A stretch of 64,000 nt of DNA from NCBI RefSeq assembly GCF_032884065.1, contig NC_088872.1:3968001-4032000 (forward strand), given 5' to 3'. The notes below the pieces were generated by a model. That model was not told the DNA's origin and searched no databases. It saw only the letters and a list, made by a program, of their open reading frames with translations. The DNA is from Artemia franciscana (Eukaryota > Arthropoda > Branchiopoda > Anostraca > Artemiidae). Below are positions 47,988 through 60,300 of this stretch, in pieces; within the stretch, counting starts at the first letter, position 1, and each line of letters begins with the position of its first letter. Position numbers and translations under genes: made by a program.

Positions 47988-49067
47988 GAACTTGAATTCT
48001 GGCCTTTTTTAAGCGCTAAATTCTTCATTTTTGTATTGTTTGCAGTTGCCATATAATATCATCTCTTTTATTAATGGAAAAAAATTCTCTATGATGTCCC
48101 AGTGCTATGTTAGCAATGGAGAAAAAACTAAAAAATGGCACATCAGTGATACCCTTGCAAACAAGTGATTTTCGTTGTTATTCAAGCCTCTAGACATCAT
48201 TTATAGAATTTATGACCAAGGTGATTCCAATGGTGTACATTTGTTTTGATCAGACGTCATTTTGGGGGGTTTCAGGCTATACTTTGAATTTCCGTCCATT
48301 TTTTTTTAAAAACAACATTTGACTAATAAGATTTGTTCGAGGTAATAGTTGCTATTTCTGAATCAACGGCATTTTTTTTTTTTGTTAGAAACAAATTCGA
48401 AATTACACAATGACAAATATTTACAAACAGCTAAAGCGAAAGGCATGCAACAAGTGTCATCAAAAATCACATTGAATTAAAAACCTAAAAAGTGTTAGAG
48501 GGAAGCCTTTGGTTAATAAACAAGTCAAAATTACAATAGAGTGAACGAACTTGTGATTTTGGTGCATGTGAAGGATAAGCAAAAAAAATTCAATTAACAC
48601 ACATTGAATTATAAACGAAAATTTGTATAACAGAATCTGCGATTAGAAGACAAATCAAAATTACAATGAAATGAAGGAACAGCATGTTTTAGCTGAACGG
48701 ATAATCAGAAAGGAGGAATTGAATTCACTATTTGCCACTCTATAACTCAAAATTAATGAATAACACAACAATTATGGTAATGCGTAATTAAGCTTTTTGG
48801 AAGGTATATGCAATAGAACACACTTGTTTATTACTAGATTAAACAACAACATATTTCAAGTAAAAATATCATAACCGGGGGAAAAGCTGGCAAAACAGTT
48901 AACTATTTGGATAGGGTAATCCAAATAGTTCACACAAAAGGCAGGAAATAAATGTATGAGGGCAATGGTCAGGAAACAAATAAGAGTTCTATATAGGGAT
49001 AGGTCCCTTTACTGGGCAATGAAACAAAAATATATACAAAAGCTCATTTTTAGAATCAGACCAAATT
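47988..49067. other. No feature seen
   Basis: AT-rich 3' flank of the Sec23 copy. A perfect inverted pair AACTATTTGGAT / ATCCAAATAGTT occurs at 48,900-48,930. No gene recognised. Confidence 0.45.
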
Positions 49068-49905
49068 TAGAATCAGAAATATTTCATTTGCTATTAGAAC
49101 AATAAGAAGATAAATTGAGCACCTGTAAATTCAGCAGCATTTAATTTTTGATTAGAAGAATATTCAACGCCGTATTACAGAATTCAAGAGTATTTAGTAA
49201 ACTAATTAGTTATTTGACCTACAATGTTCAAGAAAATTGTACCACCTTTATTCAACGCAGCATTACAAAATTCGAGAACACTTGCTTTGACCCTAAAGTG
49301 ATTATTTTGTTTAGTACAAATATAGTTTGTTTTAATTTTGACGCGTTAGTAACTATGCTGATGATGATGACCGACTGTCTCATCGAAATATCTAGAGCCT
49401 TTGTATATATTTTTGTTTCACTGTCTAGTAAAAGGATCTTTCCAAATTGTGAATTTTTTTTTTCGCCAAAGTAAAAGCAGTGTGGTGTAGGAAAAAAAAA
49501 TACCAACTTCGTATATATGGGGACGACAGACCAACCTTAGAAGCAACAATATTTCATTTGCCATTGGAAGAATAAGTAGATATATATAGCACCATTCAAT
49601 TTTTAATTAGAAAAATCTTTAACGCAGTATTAAGGAATTCAATGGCATTTATTTAGCTTACTAAGTCAATGGACTTAGTTGCTTTGACCTACACATTTTA
49701 CAAAATTCAAGAACAGTTAGTTAACTTTTAAAGTCAATGGATTGGTAACTTTCTTTGAGCCTGGAGTGATTATTTTGTTTAGTACAAATATAGTTTGATT
49801 TAATTTTGATACGTCAGTAGCTCTATTGATGATGACGACCGACGGTGTTACTGAAACTATCTAGAGCCTTTGTATATATTTTTTGTTTCACTGTCTATTA
49901 AAAAG
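49068..49905 (+). repeat. Diverged tandem duplication (period about 460 bp)
   Basis: Segments at about 49,068-49,455 and 49,540-49,905 share ATATTTCATTTGC, TTTTTAATTAGAA(A)A-like words, ACGC(A/C)GTATTA, AGTGATTATTTTGTTTAGTA and TCTAGAGCCTTTGTATATAT. The second copy has several small insertions. Non-coding. Confidence 0.8.
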
Positions 49906-49911
49906 ACCTGT

Positions 49912-51582
49912 TACTCCTTATATGAAAGGGGTTTTTCCTCCTCGACGCCCCGCTCTTTACGCAAAAGTTTTTATTGTTTTAAAAAGTAGAGTTGCGAGAA
50001 AGAATCAAACTTTAGCGCAAGGAGCGGGGCGTCGAGGAAGAAAAACCCCTTTCATATAAGGAGTAATTTCTGTTCGTTTTAAGTTTTAATGTCGCTCCTT
50101 ACTTTCATTTCAAAAAACTTGTTTTTTTTTTTTAATTTCTGAAAGTTTTTGAATTAATGCATGTCTGATTTTGGCTCTCCGTACATAAATTATTAAAATG
50201 AAATTTGCATATTAATTCTTTTTCGGCTAAATGGCTTTCTCTTAGTTTTGATCAGACGATTTTGAGAAATAAGGGGTGGGGAAGGAGGCCTAGTTGTCCT
50301 TCAATTTTTCGGTTACTTAAAAGGGCAACTAGATCTTTTAATTTTTAACGAACGTTTTTATTAGTAAAAAAATACGCAACTTAAGAATTAACTTACGTAA
50401 CAAACTTTTATATTCTCATATTCTTGATTATATATACGAGGGGGTTGGTCCCCTTGTTAATACCTCGCTCTTCACACTAAATCTTGTTTTGTCCCAATTC
50501 TTTAAGAATGACCCCTGAATCAGAAAGGCCGTAGAATAAATAGTTGAAATTACTTAAAAAAATTTTAGCATAAAGAGTGAAGTATTTATCTCCTCCTAAA
50601 TACCTCGCTCTTTATGCTAAAATATTTTTAGAACCCCTCATATGCGTAATAACCTCTGTTCGTATTAAGTTTTGATGCTTCTCGTTACTTTCAATTGAAA
50701 AAACTTTTTCATGTTTATATTTTCATTGTTTGTTTTTTTATAGTAATGCTAGAAAGTCCTGCGCCCTTTTGATTGAATTTCTCTTCCCCCATGAAATATT
50801 CCTCCAAGAAAAGATCCTCCCATATAGCCCCCTCCCCTGAACCCCACACCCAAACCAAAAAAATCCCCCTAATAACGTCGGTACACTTCCCAGTAACCAT
50901 TACTGTATGTAAACATTGGCCAAAGTTTGTAACTTGCAGCCCCTCTCCCAGGGACTGTGGGGTGTACGTCATCCCCAAAGACATAGTTATTATGGTTTTA
51001 GACTATGCGGAACAAAATAGCTATCTCAAAATTTTGATCCGTTGACTTTCGTAAAAAAATGAGCGTGGGAGGGGGCCTAGGTGCCCTCCAATTGTTTTGG
51101 TCACTAGAACTTTTCATTTCCGTTAGAATGAGCCCTCTTGCGACATTCTAGGACCACTTGGTCGATACGATGACCCCTGGGGAAAAAAAAACAAAAAAAA
51201 AACAAAAAAACAAATAAACACGCACCCGTGATTTGTCTTCTGGCAAAAAATACGAAATTCCACATTTTTGTAGATTGGACCTTGAAATTTTTTCTATAGG
51301 GTTCTCTGATACGCTGAATCCGATGGTGCGATTTTCGTTAAGATTCTATGAATTTTAGGGGGTGTTACCCCCTATTTTCTAAAATAAGGCAAATTTTCTC
51401 AGGCTCGTAACTTCTGATGACAAAGACTAAATTTGATGAAACTTATATATTTAAAATCAGCATAAAATTCCAATTATTTTGATGTATCTTTTAGCATTGA
51501 AATTCCGTTTTTTAGAGTTCCATTTACTATTGAGCCGGGTCGCTCCTTACTACAGTTCGTTACCACGAACTGTTTGAAAAAA
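49912..51582 (+). repeat. Interspersed repeat family R, plus orientation, with palindromic start
   Basis: It begins with a foldback palindrome (49,912-50,130; CCTCGACGCCCCGCTC and its complement GAGCGGGGCGTCGAGG) and a second, smaller inverted pair at about 50,455-50,625. It ends with GAGCCGGGTCGCTCCTTACT then TTACCACGAACTGTTT. The inner blocks match the copies at 1,753-4,345, 7,968-9,192 and 54,411-55,525. No protein. Confidence 0.75.
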
Positions 51583-51639
51583 TGAAAAGATATAAAATAT
51601 TTTCTTTTCTTTGGAAAAGACTATGTCAATAAGAAAACG

Positions 51640-52275
51640 AACAGAAATCAATTTTAAAAAGTTTTTCAAAGAAAAGTAAAGAGCCACAATTAAGCTAAGA
51701 ATAAGCAGAAATAAAGTCAAATAATCTTCTAAGCGTAAAACTACCACAAATCACTATCAATAAATAAATCAGACTCAAAACTAGCAGAAATTACAATAAT
51801 TAGCCGAGTCGAACTCAAAACAAATATAAATTAACATGAGTAGGGCTAATAACCCCCACGCCTTCTCAAGACCAGACCATAATTTGTGCTTTTTGAATGT
51901 TTTAAATGTTTTCACTTTTCTTACTTTCATAAATTGAAAAGTGTCAAAACTTTAAGAAATAAATATTAGTACATGTCAATCCAATTGACAATCCACGGTC
52001 ATTTGTTTTTTTTTTCAGCAAAGCGTAAATTATGTTCTCGTCTTAAGAAGGCATGGGGGGTTATCAGTCCCACTCTTGCTAATTTATGCTTGTTTTGGTT
52101 TTGACTCGGTAATTTCATGTTATTTCTCTTCGTTTTGAGTTTCTTTTTTTCTACTGATAGTGATTTATGGTGGTTTTACGCTTGGAAGATTAGTTGACTT
52201 TATTTCTGCTCATTTTTAGCTTAATGAAGCTTCTTACTTTTCTTTGAAGAACATGTTTTACGGAAAAAGTTTTTT
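51640..52275. repeat. Long foldback element with about 250-bp arms
   Basis: The left arm (51,655-51,920) contains GAAAAGTAAAGAGCC, AAGCTAAGAATAAGCAGAAA, AAACTACCACAAATCACTAT and GGGCTAATAACCCCC. The right arm (52,030-52,255) has the complements in reverse order: GGGGGTTATCAGTCCCAC, ATAGTGATTTATGGTGGTTT, TTTCTGCTCATTTTTAGC and CTTACTTTTCTTTG. The ends resemble family R ends, so it may be a relative. Confidence 0.75.
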
Positions 52276-54410
52276 TTAATTAATTAGTATTAAGACTACA
52301 AACTCGCTTTAGAATTTGTATCACAACTTGACATTTTCCGTTTTTTAGAGTAAAATAACTAGTTTTCCCGAGTTCAAATTGCGGTTGATATGTTCTTCAT
52401 TTCAAGTAATACTAGATGAAACCAAGATATTACCTGATAAATCAATCCATTATGTTGTATGATATTTGATGACTTTAGGCATATTATTTTTACACCTCGG
52501 TTTTTAAGATAATTTTAATTGTATGCTGAAAGTTACTGATATCTCAGCTCCTGTAAGACTATGAAAAGTGTTATAGATAAGTTTGTTGTTGTGAGGCTAC
52601 GTATTTACTTTTGATTCCTAAATGAATTTTATGTTTTTTATGTTTGGCTTTTGTGTTTTTAGCAAAGTACTAGTTTTTTGTGATCATACAAACATAGGAA
52701 AATATCACCAGTGGATTTACTTGCACTATTTTTTTTTATTTATATTTTATAGGCTGTGAAGTAATAATTGTAGTCCGTTTTAAGTTTTAACTTCGCTCTT
52801 TACTTTCCTCAGAAAAACTGCGTTTTTTAAAGTTAATCTTTGTTCTTTTTTAATTAAAATTTCATTTAGAAACAACACTGACATTGATTTTTTTACTTAT
52901 ACGGAATAATTTCTGTTCGTTTAAGTTTTTATTTTTCTCCTCAGTTTCAGTTGAAGACATACTCTTTTATAAGACTTCCGATCACCACCAGTCTAGGCAA
53001 GATAAAACACCTCAACCCCTATTAAGGAGCTGAACGAAGAAGCCGTACAAGAATTGAAGGAAAAATAAGTTTTGAGTAGAAAAAAAATTAAAAAATCGCG
53101 TCATTTCTTTTTGTAAGAAAAATAGATTTTCAAAAGAAGAAATTAGATCTTAAATGCTTGGTTAAAAAAAAAAATTAGATTTATTATCACTTCAGAAAGT
53201 AGCTCCAGATGAATAGCTTCAATAAAAAAGGTTAACTAAGTGGACAGGTTTGCATATGCTTGAGGAAAATTTTGCTAGCCAACAGAAATTAGCCTTTAGG
53301 CTTAGGGAGTTAATTGTCCTGTCCCTATATAGAAAAGCCACTCATTATTTCGAAATAAATCGGAACTTCAAAAAAGATCATTTCTTGTGAAGGTAAGATA
53401 AATGGTAATATAAACTAAGTTTGTTTTCGTTTCAAAAAATTTGGGAAGAATTACCTGAATTCTCCAACAGAACTGATTTCTTTTGTCTTTCTTCCTCTTT
53501 GGATTCAAAATCTTACGTACGGAGATGATATTACAATGAAATTGTCAAGTTAATAATTTGAATAAATAAGTAAAACAACAAGTAATCCTTCTTTTACTAT
53601 ACTATTTTGAGTGGTTTCACAACCAAATGCCTACACTTCTCCAACCACTAAGTAGCAAGGGTATAGGGTAAGGAGAGTAATTTGCTATGGGTTAGAGGGA
53701 GCAGCTGCCCCTCGCAGACCTCAGTTTTTCCCCAGACCCCACTTACCCCTTCTGCTGAAATTTAGTTTCTCCATTATGTTGTTAAAACTAAGATAAGCCT
53801 GCATTATTAAAGCATCCACTGAAACAGGTAAGTTTTCTTTTGTACAATCTTTACCTTTTTCATTACTATATGGCTCGTTTTTCAAATTTTTCTGTCATTT
53901 TCACTCGATTTGAGTTCCAACTGGTTTCAACTTTGACGCCCTCCCTCAGAGGATTTTGGCAAAATTACACCATTCGTTGGGGTTTGGATTTAGTGATCTA
54001 CCAAGAGTGTTGGTGCAAACCATGAACTAGATGACCTCTATTTTCTTTTGAATCAAAATACTTGACAAAATACCTTCCTGAGACATACTTTATAAAATGA
54101 GTGCATCATATTTGTAAAAACGGTAAAGTTATCCGAAAAATTATCATATAGAAGGGAAAAAACCGTGATTAAAAAAAAGAACATGCTGGAATCGATCACA
54201 AGACACTCTAATTTGAAGTTCAATGCTGTACTAACAGAACCACGCATCTAATAATCTAGTTTGATATATTGGTGTTTGTACCTTAAATGTGTAGCTTATT
54301 AAGGGGGCTTGGAGAAGGAACATACGGGAGGATTTCTTGAAAACTTCCGGTTAAAGGTTTTGAACCATTTTGATTACAATAAGGATAGTGTTTTATACTT
54401 TCGAGCTTTT
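52276..54410. other. Mostly unassigned
   Basis: Fragments of family R ends occur at 52,775-52,830 and 52,905-52,960 (TTCTGTTCGTTTAAG). A tRNA-like minus-strand piece lies near 54,176-54,246 (GCGTGGTTCTGTTAGTAC with a B-box-like GATCGATTCC), weak. No gene recognised. Confidence 0.4.
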
Positions 54411-55525
54411 CAAACACTTCGTGGTAGCGAACTGTAAGTAAGGAGCGACTTGGGTCAATAGCAACCGAAACTCTAAAAATGAAATTTTGTTACCAATAGT
54501 TGTATCAAAAGAATCGGCCTATTATGCTGATTTTAGATATATAAGTTTGATTAAATTTAATTTATAGGGCTATGAGCCTGAGAAAATTTGCCTGATTTTT
54601 GAATACGGGGCAAACACCACTTAAAAGTATTAGAATCTTAATGAAAATCACACAATCAGATTCAGTGTATCAGAAAACCCTACTATAGTGGTTTCAAGCT
54701 CCTATCTGCAAAAATGTCGAACTTTGTATATTTTGCCAGAAGAAAGGTCACGGATCCGTGCTTATTTGGTTGTTGTTTTGTTTTTGCTTGTTTTACCCCG
54801 GGGTGATTGTATCGACCCAGTGGTCCTTGAATATTGTGAGAGGGCTTATTAGAATGTAAATTAAAAGTTCTAGTGCCCTTGTTAAGTGACCAAACAGATA
54901 GGAGGGTAACTTGACCCCCACCCCTTTTTTCCCAAAAGTCATCCGATGAAAATCTTGAGATAGACATTTTGATCATCGTAGTTGAAAGGGCCAAATAACT
55001 TTGCCTTTGAAAATAACTTGACCCCTCCCCCTCACCAGCCCCAGAAGAAGTGTCTTTAAGTCATAAGATTTGCCCTGGGTGGAGGGGGCTATCTTTCTGC
55101 AGGGGTTTTTTCACGCGGGAACTTTCAACGGGGAGAGAAGTTTCCAGGGGTGAACTTGTCAAGGGAAACTATACAGGGGGGAATTTGTCAGAACTCCTAC
55201 ACAAAATCCTTTTTAAATGTCTTTCTTTATCTTTTCCGTCTCAATTTTACGCGTGGAGTTATTAAGGGTAATATTGCCCGGGAAAATTTTTCACCGGGAT
55301 TGAATTATCTAGAGGATATTTCCGAGGGTAGGCGAATTTTTCTGTGCTGTTGGGGCCAAATTTCCTGGCATTACTTAAAAACGACCAGATTAAAAAAAAA
55401 AAGGTTTTTTCAACTGATAGTAAGGAGCAACATTAAACTTAAAACGAACAGAAATCATTACGTGTATTAGGGGATTGCCCCCTCCTCAACACCTTACTCT
55501 TCATGGTAAAGTTTGAATTTTGCCC
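54411..55525 (-). repeat. Interspersed repeat family R, minus orientation
   Basis: Begins with CAAACACTTCGTGGTAGCGA and GTAAGGAGCGACTTGG and shares ordered blocks with the other copies (CAGATTCAGTGTATCAGAAA, GTATCGACCCAG, AAAAGTTCTAGTGCCC). It ends in ACTTAAAACGAACAGAAATC and a truncated core. Non-coding. Confidence 0.7.
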
Positions 55526-55579
55526 CAATTCTTTAGGAACGACTCTTGAAACACAAGGGTCGTTTAAATCCAAGCTAAA

Positions 55580-55817
55580 CAAGTGGGAACTTGCACTAGT
55601 GTCAACGAAAAAACGTGAAGCTTGGCATTTTTTCATTGTAATAATAAGAATAATCAATTTACTTAGCGTAATTGGTAAAATTAGGGCAATAATAAGGATC
55701 TGCTCTTAAGTCCTGACAGAAAAATGATTACAGAGCTTGAAAATACCAAGCGTCGCCAAATGCTAGATGGCGTTGTTAGTTTTTTTTGTCGACACTAGTG
55801 CCAGTTCCCACTCTTAT
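55580..55817. mobile_element. Palindromic MITE (family M1, copy 2)
   Basis: The ends AGTGGGAACTTGCACTAGTG and CACTAGTGCCAGTTCCCACT are inverted repeats, with an inner AAGCTTGGCA / CCAAGCGTCGCC pairing. Same family as 1,412-1,675. No transposase inside. It lies directly beyond the truncated repeat R. Confidence 0.7.
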
Positions 55818-56135
55818 ATGCTACCAATACTCTTTGGTTCAGCCCATACAAATGAAATTATGCTTACAGACAATAATTTAAAAACTTCAATTCAGAGGTT
55901 GAATATAGAAGCAGACTCTGGCTGAGGTGCATTCGTGTACACCGATTTGTATTTAGTGGAGTCAGACGATTTTCCAAAGAATAATATTTGAGGACGGCAT
56001 TGGTGATTTTTGCATTATTTTCTAATTTTTCATAGAATAGAATGCATATAGATATATATCATAGATATACATAGATAGATACATACATAGATAGATATAC
56101 ATAGATAGATATAGATATATCTATATATATAAAAA
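55818..56135. other. Flank with TAGA/TATA microsatellite
   Basis: Unassigned sequence followed by a TATAGATAGATACATA-type repeat (56,050-56,125) adjoining the Helitron 3' end. Confidence 0.6.
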
Positions 56136-56505
56136 GTAGCTGTTGGGGTGGCGCTTCGCGCCACCCCAACACCTAGTTGGTGGGGGCGCTTCGCGCCCCC
56201 CCCAAGCCCCCCCGCGCGCGTAAGTCGTTACGCGCCATATTAGTTACGCGCCATATTAGTTACGCGCCATTGTAGTTGTGTCCCTGTGTCCCACCTGTGA
56301 ATATAGATAGATTTATATATGTGTTTCAAACTACGTAAAAATTGCGAATATACAACATTCTTGGCTTTCCCATTGTCTGTCCATATACAAAGCCGTATGT
56401 ACTAATAATGACGTCATATGCAAACGCTCTTTTTACAAACAAACAAACATGCATACACACAACTCGTTTTTATATAGATAGATAGATAGATAGATACAAT
56501 ACAAA

Positions 56506-57375
56506 TTAACTACGTAAAACTTGTGAATATACAACAGTCTTCGCTGTCCCATTGTCTGTGCGTATAAATAGATTGTCAGGTTTACCGACCCTCAAAGATG
56601 CAACATACAATTGTACATTGGTAAAGCAATCTGTATTAAGATCTATACCGCATTTTTCTAGTGATTGCCCTTGAGCTTTGTTGATGGTGGTTGCAAATGC
56701 TAATCGAATTGGGAATTGCAATCTTTTAAATTGAAAAAGCAGATCCGTTGGAATCATGGGAATGCGAGGAATAAGAACAGCCTCACCCTCATAAGGCCCT
56801 GTCAAGATTGTGGCATCTATTAGGTTTTCCATTGTTTTTTTTTTTTACGGCAAGTCGCGTGCCATTGCAAAGCTTTGGTGGGTTGATATTTCTTAAAAGT
56901 ATTATTGGTACGCCTATTTTTAGTTGTAGCAGGTGTGGTGGACACCCTGAAGGATCTATGGAATTTAAAAATTCAGATGGATAATTAACCGCTTCATTTG
57001 GTTCCGAAATACAAATTAACTGCGTAAAACTTGCGAATATACAACATTCTTCGCTGTCCAATTCTCGCTGCATATAAATAGATTGTCAGGTTTACCGACC
57101 CTCGAACATGCAACGTACAATTGTCCATGGGAAAAACAATCAGTATTAAGATCAATACCACATTTTTCTAATGATTGACCTTGAGCTTTGTTAATGGTGA
57201 TTGCAAATGCTAATCGAATTGGGAATTGCAATCTTTTAAATTGAAAAGGCAGATCTGTTGGAATCATGGGAATGCGAGGAATAAGAACAGCCTCACCCTC
57301 AAAAGGCCCTGTCAGGATTGTGGCCTCTATTAGGTTTTCCATTGTTTTTTTACGGCAAGTCGAGTGCCATTGCAA
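56506..57375 (-). pseudogene. Duplicated helicase C-terminal modules (H5)
   Basis: Two copies of the last helicase segment in order, at 57,016-57,375 and 56,506-57,073, with GEAVLIPRIPMIPTD and NKAQGQSLEKCGID in each. The second has TNVQLYVASLRVGK where the first has [14 protein letters not shown]. It matches the H3 duplication, so the doubling predates the split of the two copies. Confidence 0.88.
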
Positions 57376-60300
57376 AGCTTTGGTGGGTTTATGTTACGTA
57401 ACAATATTATTGGTACGCCTATTTTTAGTTGTAGCACGTGTGGTGGAAACCCTGAAAGATCTATGGAATTTAAAAATTCAGATGGATAATTAACCGCTTC
57501 ATTTGGTTCCAAAACTGTGTCGACTGACTTGTAAAGGACTGCCTGGTCTTGAATCTTGGTCAAAACAATATTGTTGATTTCGTGGACGTCTATATTTTTG
57601 GGTGCGAGAATCGCTCTTTCACTTAGCCATTTATTATTTTTATAATTTTTTAGAATATTCGGAAATACTTTTTCAATCAATTCATTTTTGGACGTCACTA
57701 AATTACAGAAATCAGCAGGTAGTTGTATACGTCCTGAAATTGAGTCTACTGGGAGCTTTCCGTTTCCCATTGCCAGCAATTGATCTGAAAATGTTTGACC
57801 AGAGTCATCGTTTTGCAATCGGACACGCATATTTGTAGTTAATTTTAATGTTTTTACGTGTGCCCATAAATTAGAATTTTTCAGGCAAGCATTCATTTCG
57901 TCTGCAGGAGTTGATCTAGGTATTATAGGTAATGTTTGCCTGAAATCTCCCGCAAGCAATATTAAGGTGCTGCCAAAGGGTTTCGACTTCCCTCGCAAAT
58001 CTTTCAAGCATTGATCCAGAGCCTCGAGCGATTTTTTGTGTGCCATTGTGCACTCATCCCAAATAATAAGTTTGCATTGCTGCAATACTTTACCCATCCC
58101 AGATGATTTGGAAATATTGCACGTGGGAGTTTCTGTAGAATGCAAGTTCAGAGGCAATTTCAAAGCGGAATGAGCAGTTCTTCCACCAGGCAGCAATGTT
58201 GCGGCTATTCCGGACGACGCAATTGCCAACGCTATATCATTTTTAGATCGAATTGATGCCAGAATCAGTTTTATCACAAACGTTTTACCAGTACCTCCTG
58301 GCGCATCCAAAAAGAAGATTTCTTCAACGTTGTTATCGACACAATGCATTATCGTATCATAAATGTCTCTTTGTTCCGACGTAAACTTGGAAATGTTATT
58401 TTGTACATACGAAAATAGATCACTCGTACTGTAACTTTGTTCACGATCCAATTCTACACATGTCGAAACAGCAGCGATACGGTTAGGTGAAGGCACTCCC
58501 AAACCCTGAAGAGGTTTGTTTGCCATACTTATGCAAAAATCTTCTATAACAACTAAAGTGTAGTTATAAATTTCTGGTGTAAAATCAAAAGTCATGTCTG
58601 ACGTCTCTAACTGTTTTCGATGAAGTATATCTTCGGACATTTTTGACTTATATTTTTCCCATAAATCTGTAGGAGCTGATGGAGAGCAAGTTGTTAAAAT
58701 GATGCCAAACAATGCACGAATTTGACTTGGGGTTGACGTTTCGCACGCGTCATTGATGCAGTTATCCCAGTGTTGGTCATTCTCCAATAAATTCAGAGCT
58801 TGGCATGCACTACGGTAAGTGTCATGTATAGTACCATTTACAGTCCTCAAATACTCAAAGGATGTCGGACCGGGTACATTCACCAAAAGCAGGCGTAGAA
58901 AGAAGCATTCATGTTGATTGGGGTGAACGGTGTAGAGTCTTCCTATCGTGGTATCTTTGAAGATGGTAGGTTGGCCGTCGACTGACTTACCCTGTTTTCG
59001 ACGTTCAAATACTTTATTTTTAGTATTCCACGTGTAATACGAAGGCACTTCAGTATACAGCAGTTTTTTCGCAAAAGAATCATTTTTGCAAAGCGAAAAA
59101 AAAGCTGTTAATGTTGTATCCGGTGGATTCAGGACTCTTTGTTGCACGTTGGTTTCCGTGAAATAAACACGTTGACCATTCTGTAAATGTACCGCTAAGT
59201 GAACAACAGCTGGACTACGTTCATGTATCGGAAATGAAAGAATTCGCCAAACAGCTTCATTACTGCTTATGTATCTTCCAGCCTGATATTCTACGATTTC
59301 ATCGAAATCTTTGATTTCGGACTGCAAGCCAAAAACTGCCATGTCACTGCCTTTGTTGACGTATTTACATATGTATTTGATTGCCTTTACGGAGTTACAG
59401 TATTCAACGTTTATGTGTGCATTAAATGTTTTTGATAATAAAGGGGAATATGGAACAACCCACTGGTTATCTACTTCGATGGTGGTACCGTTACGCTTCT
59501 TTATTATTGCTGTTTTACCGCCATCTTCAGTAGATCTTCTTCTATATTGTGGGTAACCATCATTGCCAGTAATGGTTTTGGGTACTAAAAGTCGAGGATA
59601 TTGCTTTGTGCACCTTCCTTTGGCCATGCATGGTGAATTTTCGTTCAGTGCACCGCAAGGTCCATGTATCATATTTTTTACAATAATATCATGTAACCCC
59701 TTATCGACATTTTTATCAGGTATTTCAGCGGAAATCACATCATCAATTTCGTTTGAAGTAATTTTTTTATGTAGCCAGATTAGTATATGTGCGTGTGGCA
59801 AACCTCGTTTTTGCCATTCCACTGAGTACATCCAGCATCGCACTGACCCAAACACTTCATGTTTTACAAGGTAGTTTATCAGTGATTTCAACTTTTGCCG
59901 GAAGACACGTGCCGTAATGTCATGCCTATGAACCGCCGATTGTCCTTGAAGTAAAAGCTGCAGTATCTCGTCCCAAGATTGATTACATGTAAATGTAATA
60001 AATAAATCTGGACGACCATAGAGACGAACATACGCAATAGCATCTTGAGCATATTCATGCATATGACGGGGACTGCCAACATATGACGAAGGTAAAATTG
60101 TTAATCTTCCAACGTTTGTGGTATTACCGTCATTTATAACTGCATCTCGCTAATGAATGTATTGTTCAGAGCGGAGCTTGGTCTGATTCAGGCGGATATA
60201 TAGCAAACGTTCTGATTCAATTTTAGCATACATATCAACCATAAATTGGTGAAACAATTCACGGCATTTTAAAATATAATTTTCTTCATCCTGCCGAATC

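Noticed and set aside
50773-51045. Open frames in repeat R (also 3,208-3,447, 8,463-8,663)
   Set aside because: They lie at matching places in different copies but differ in frame and stops, so they are chance frames of a non-coding repeat.
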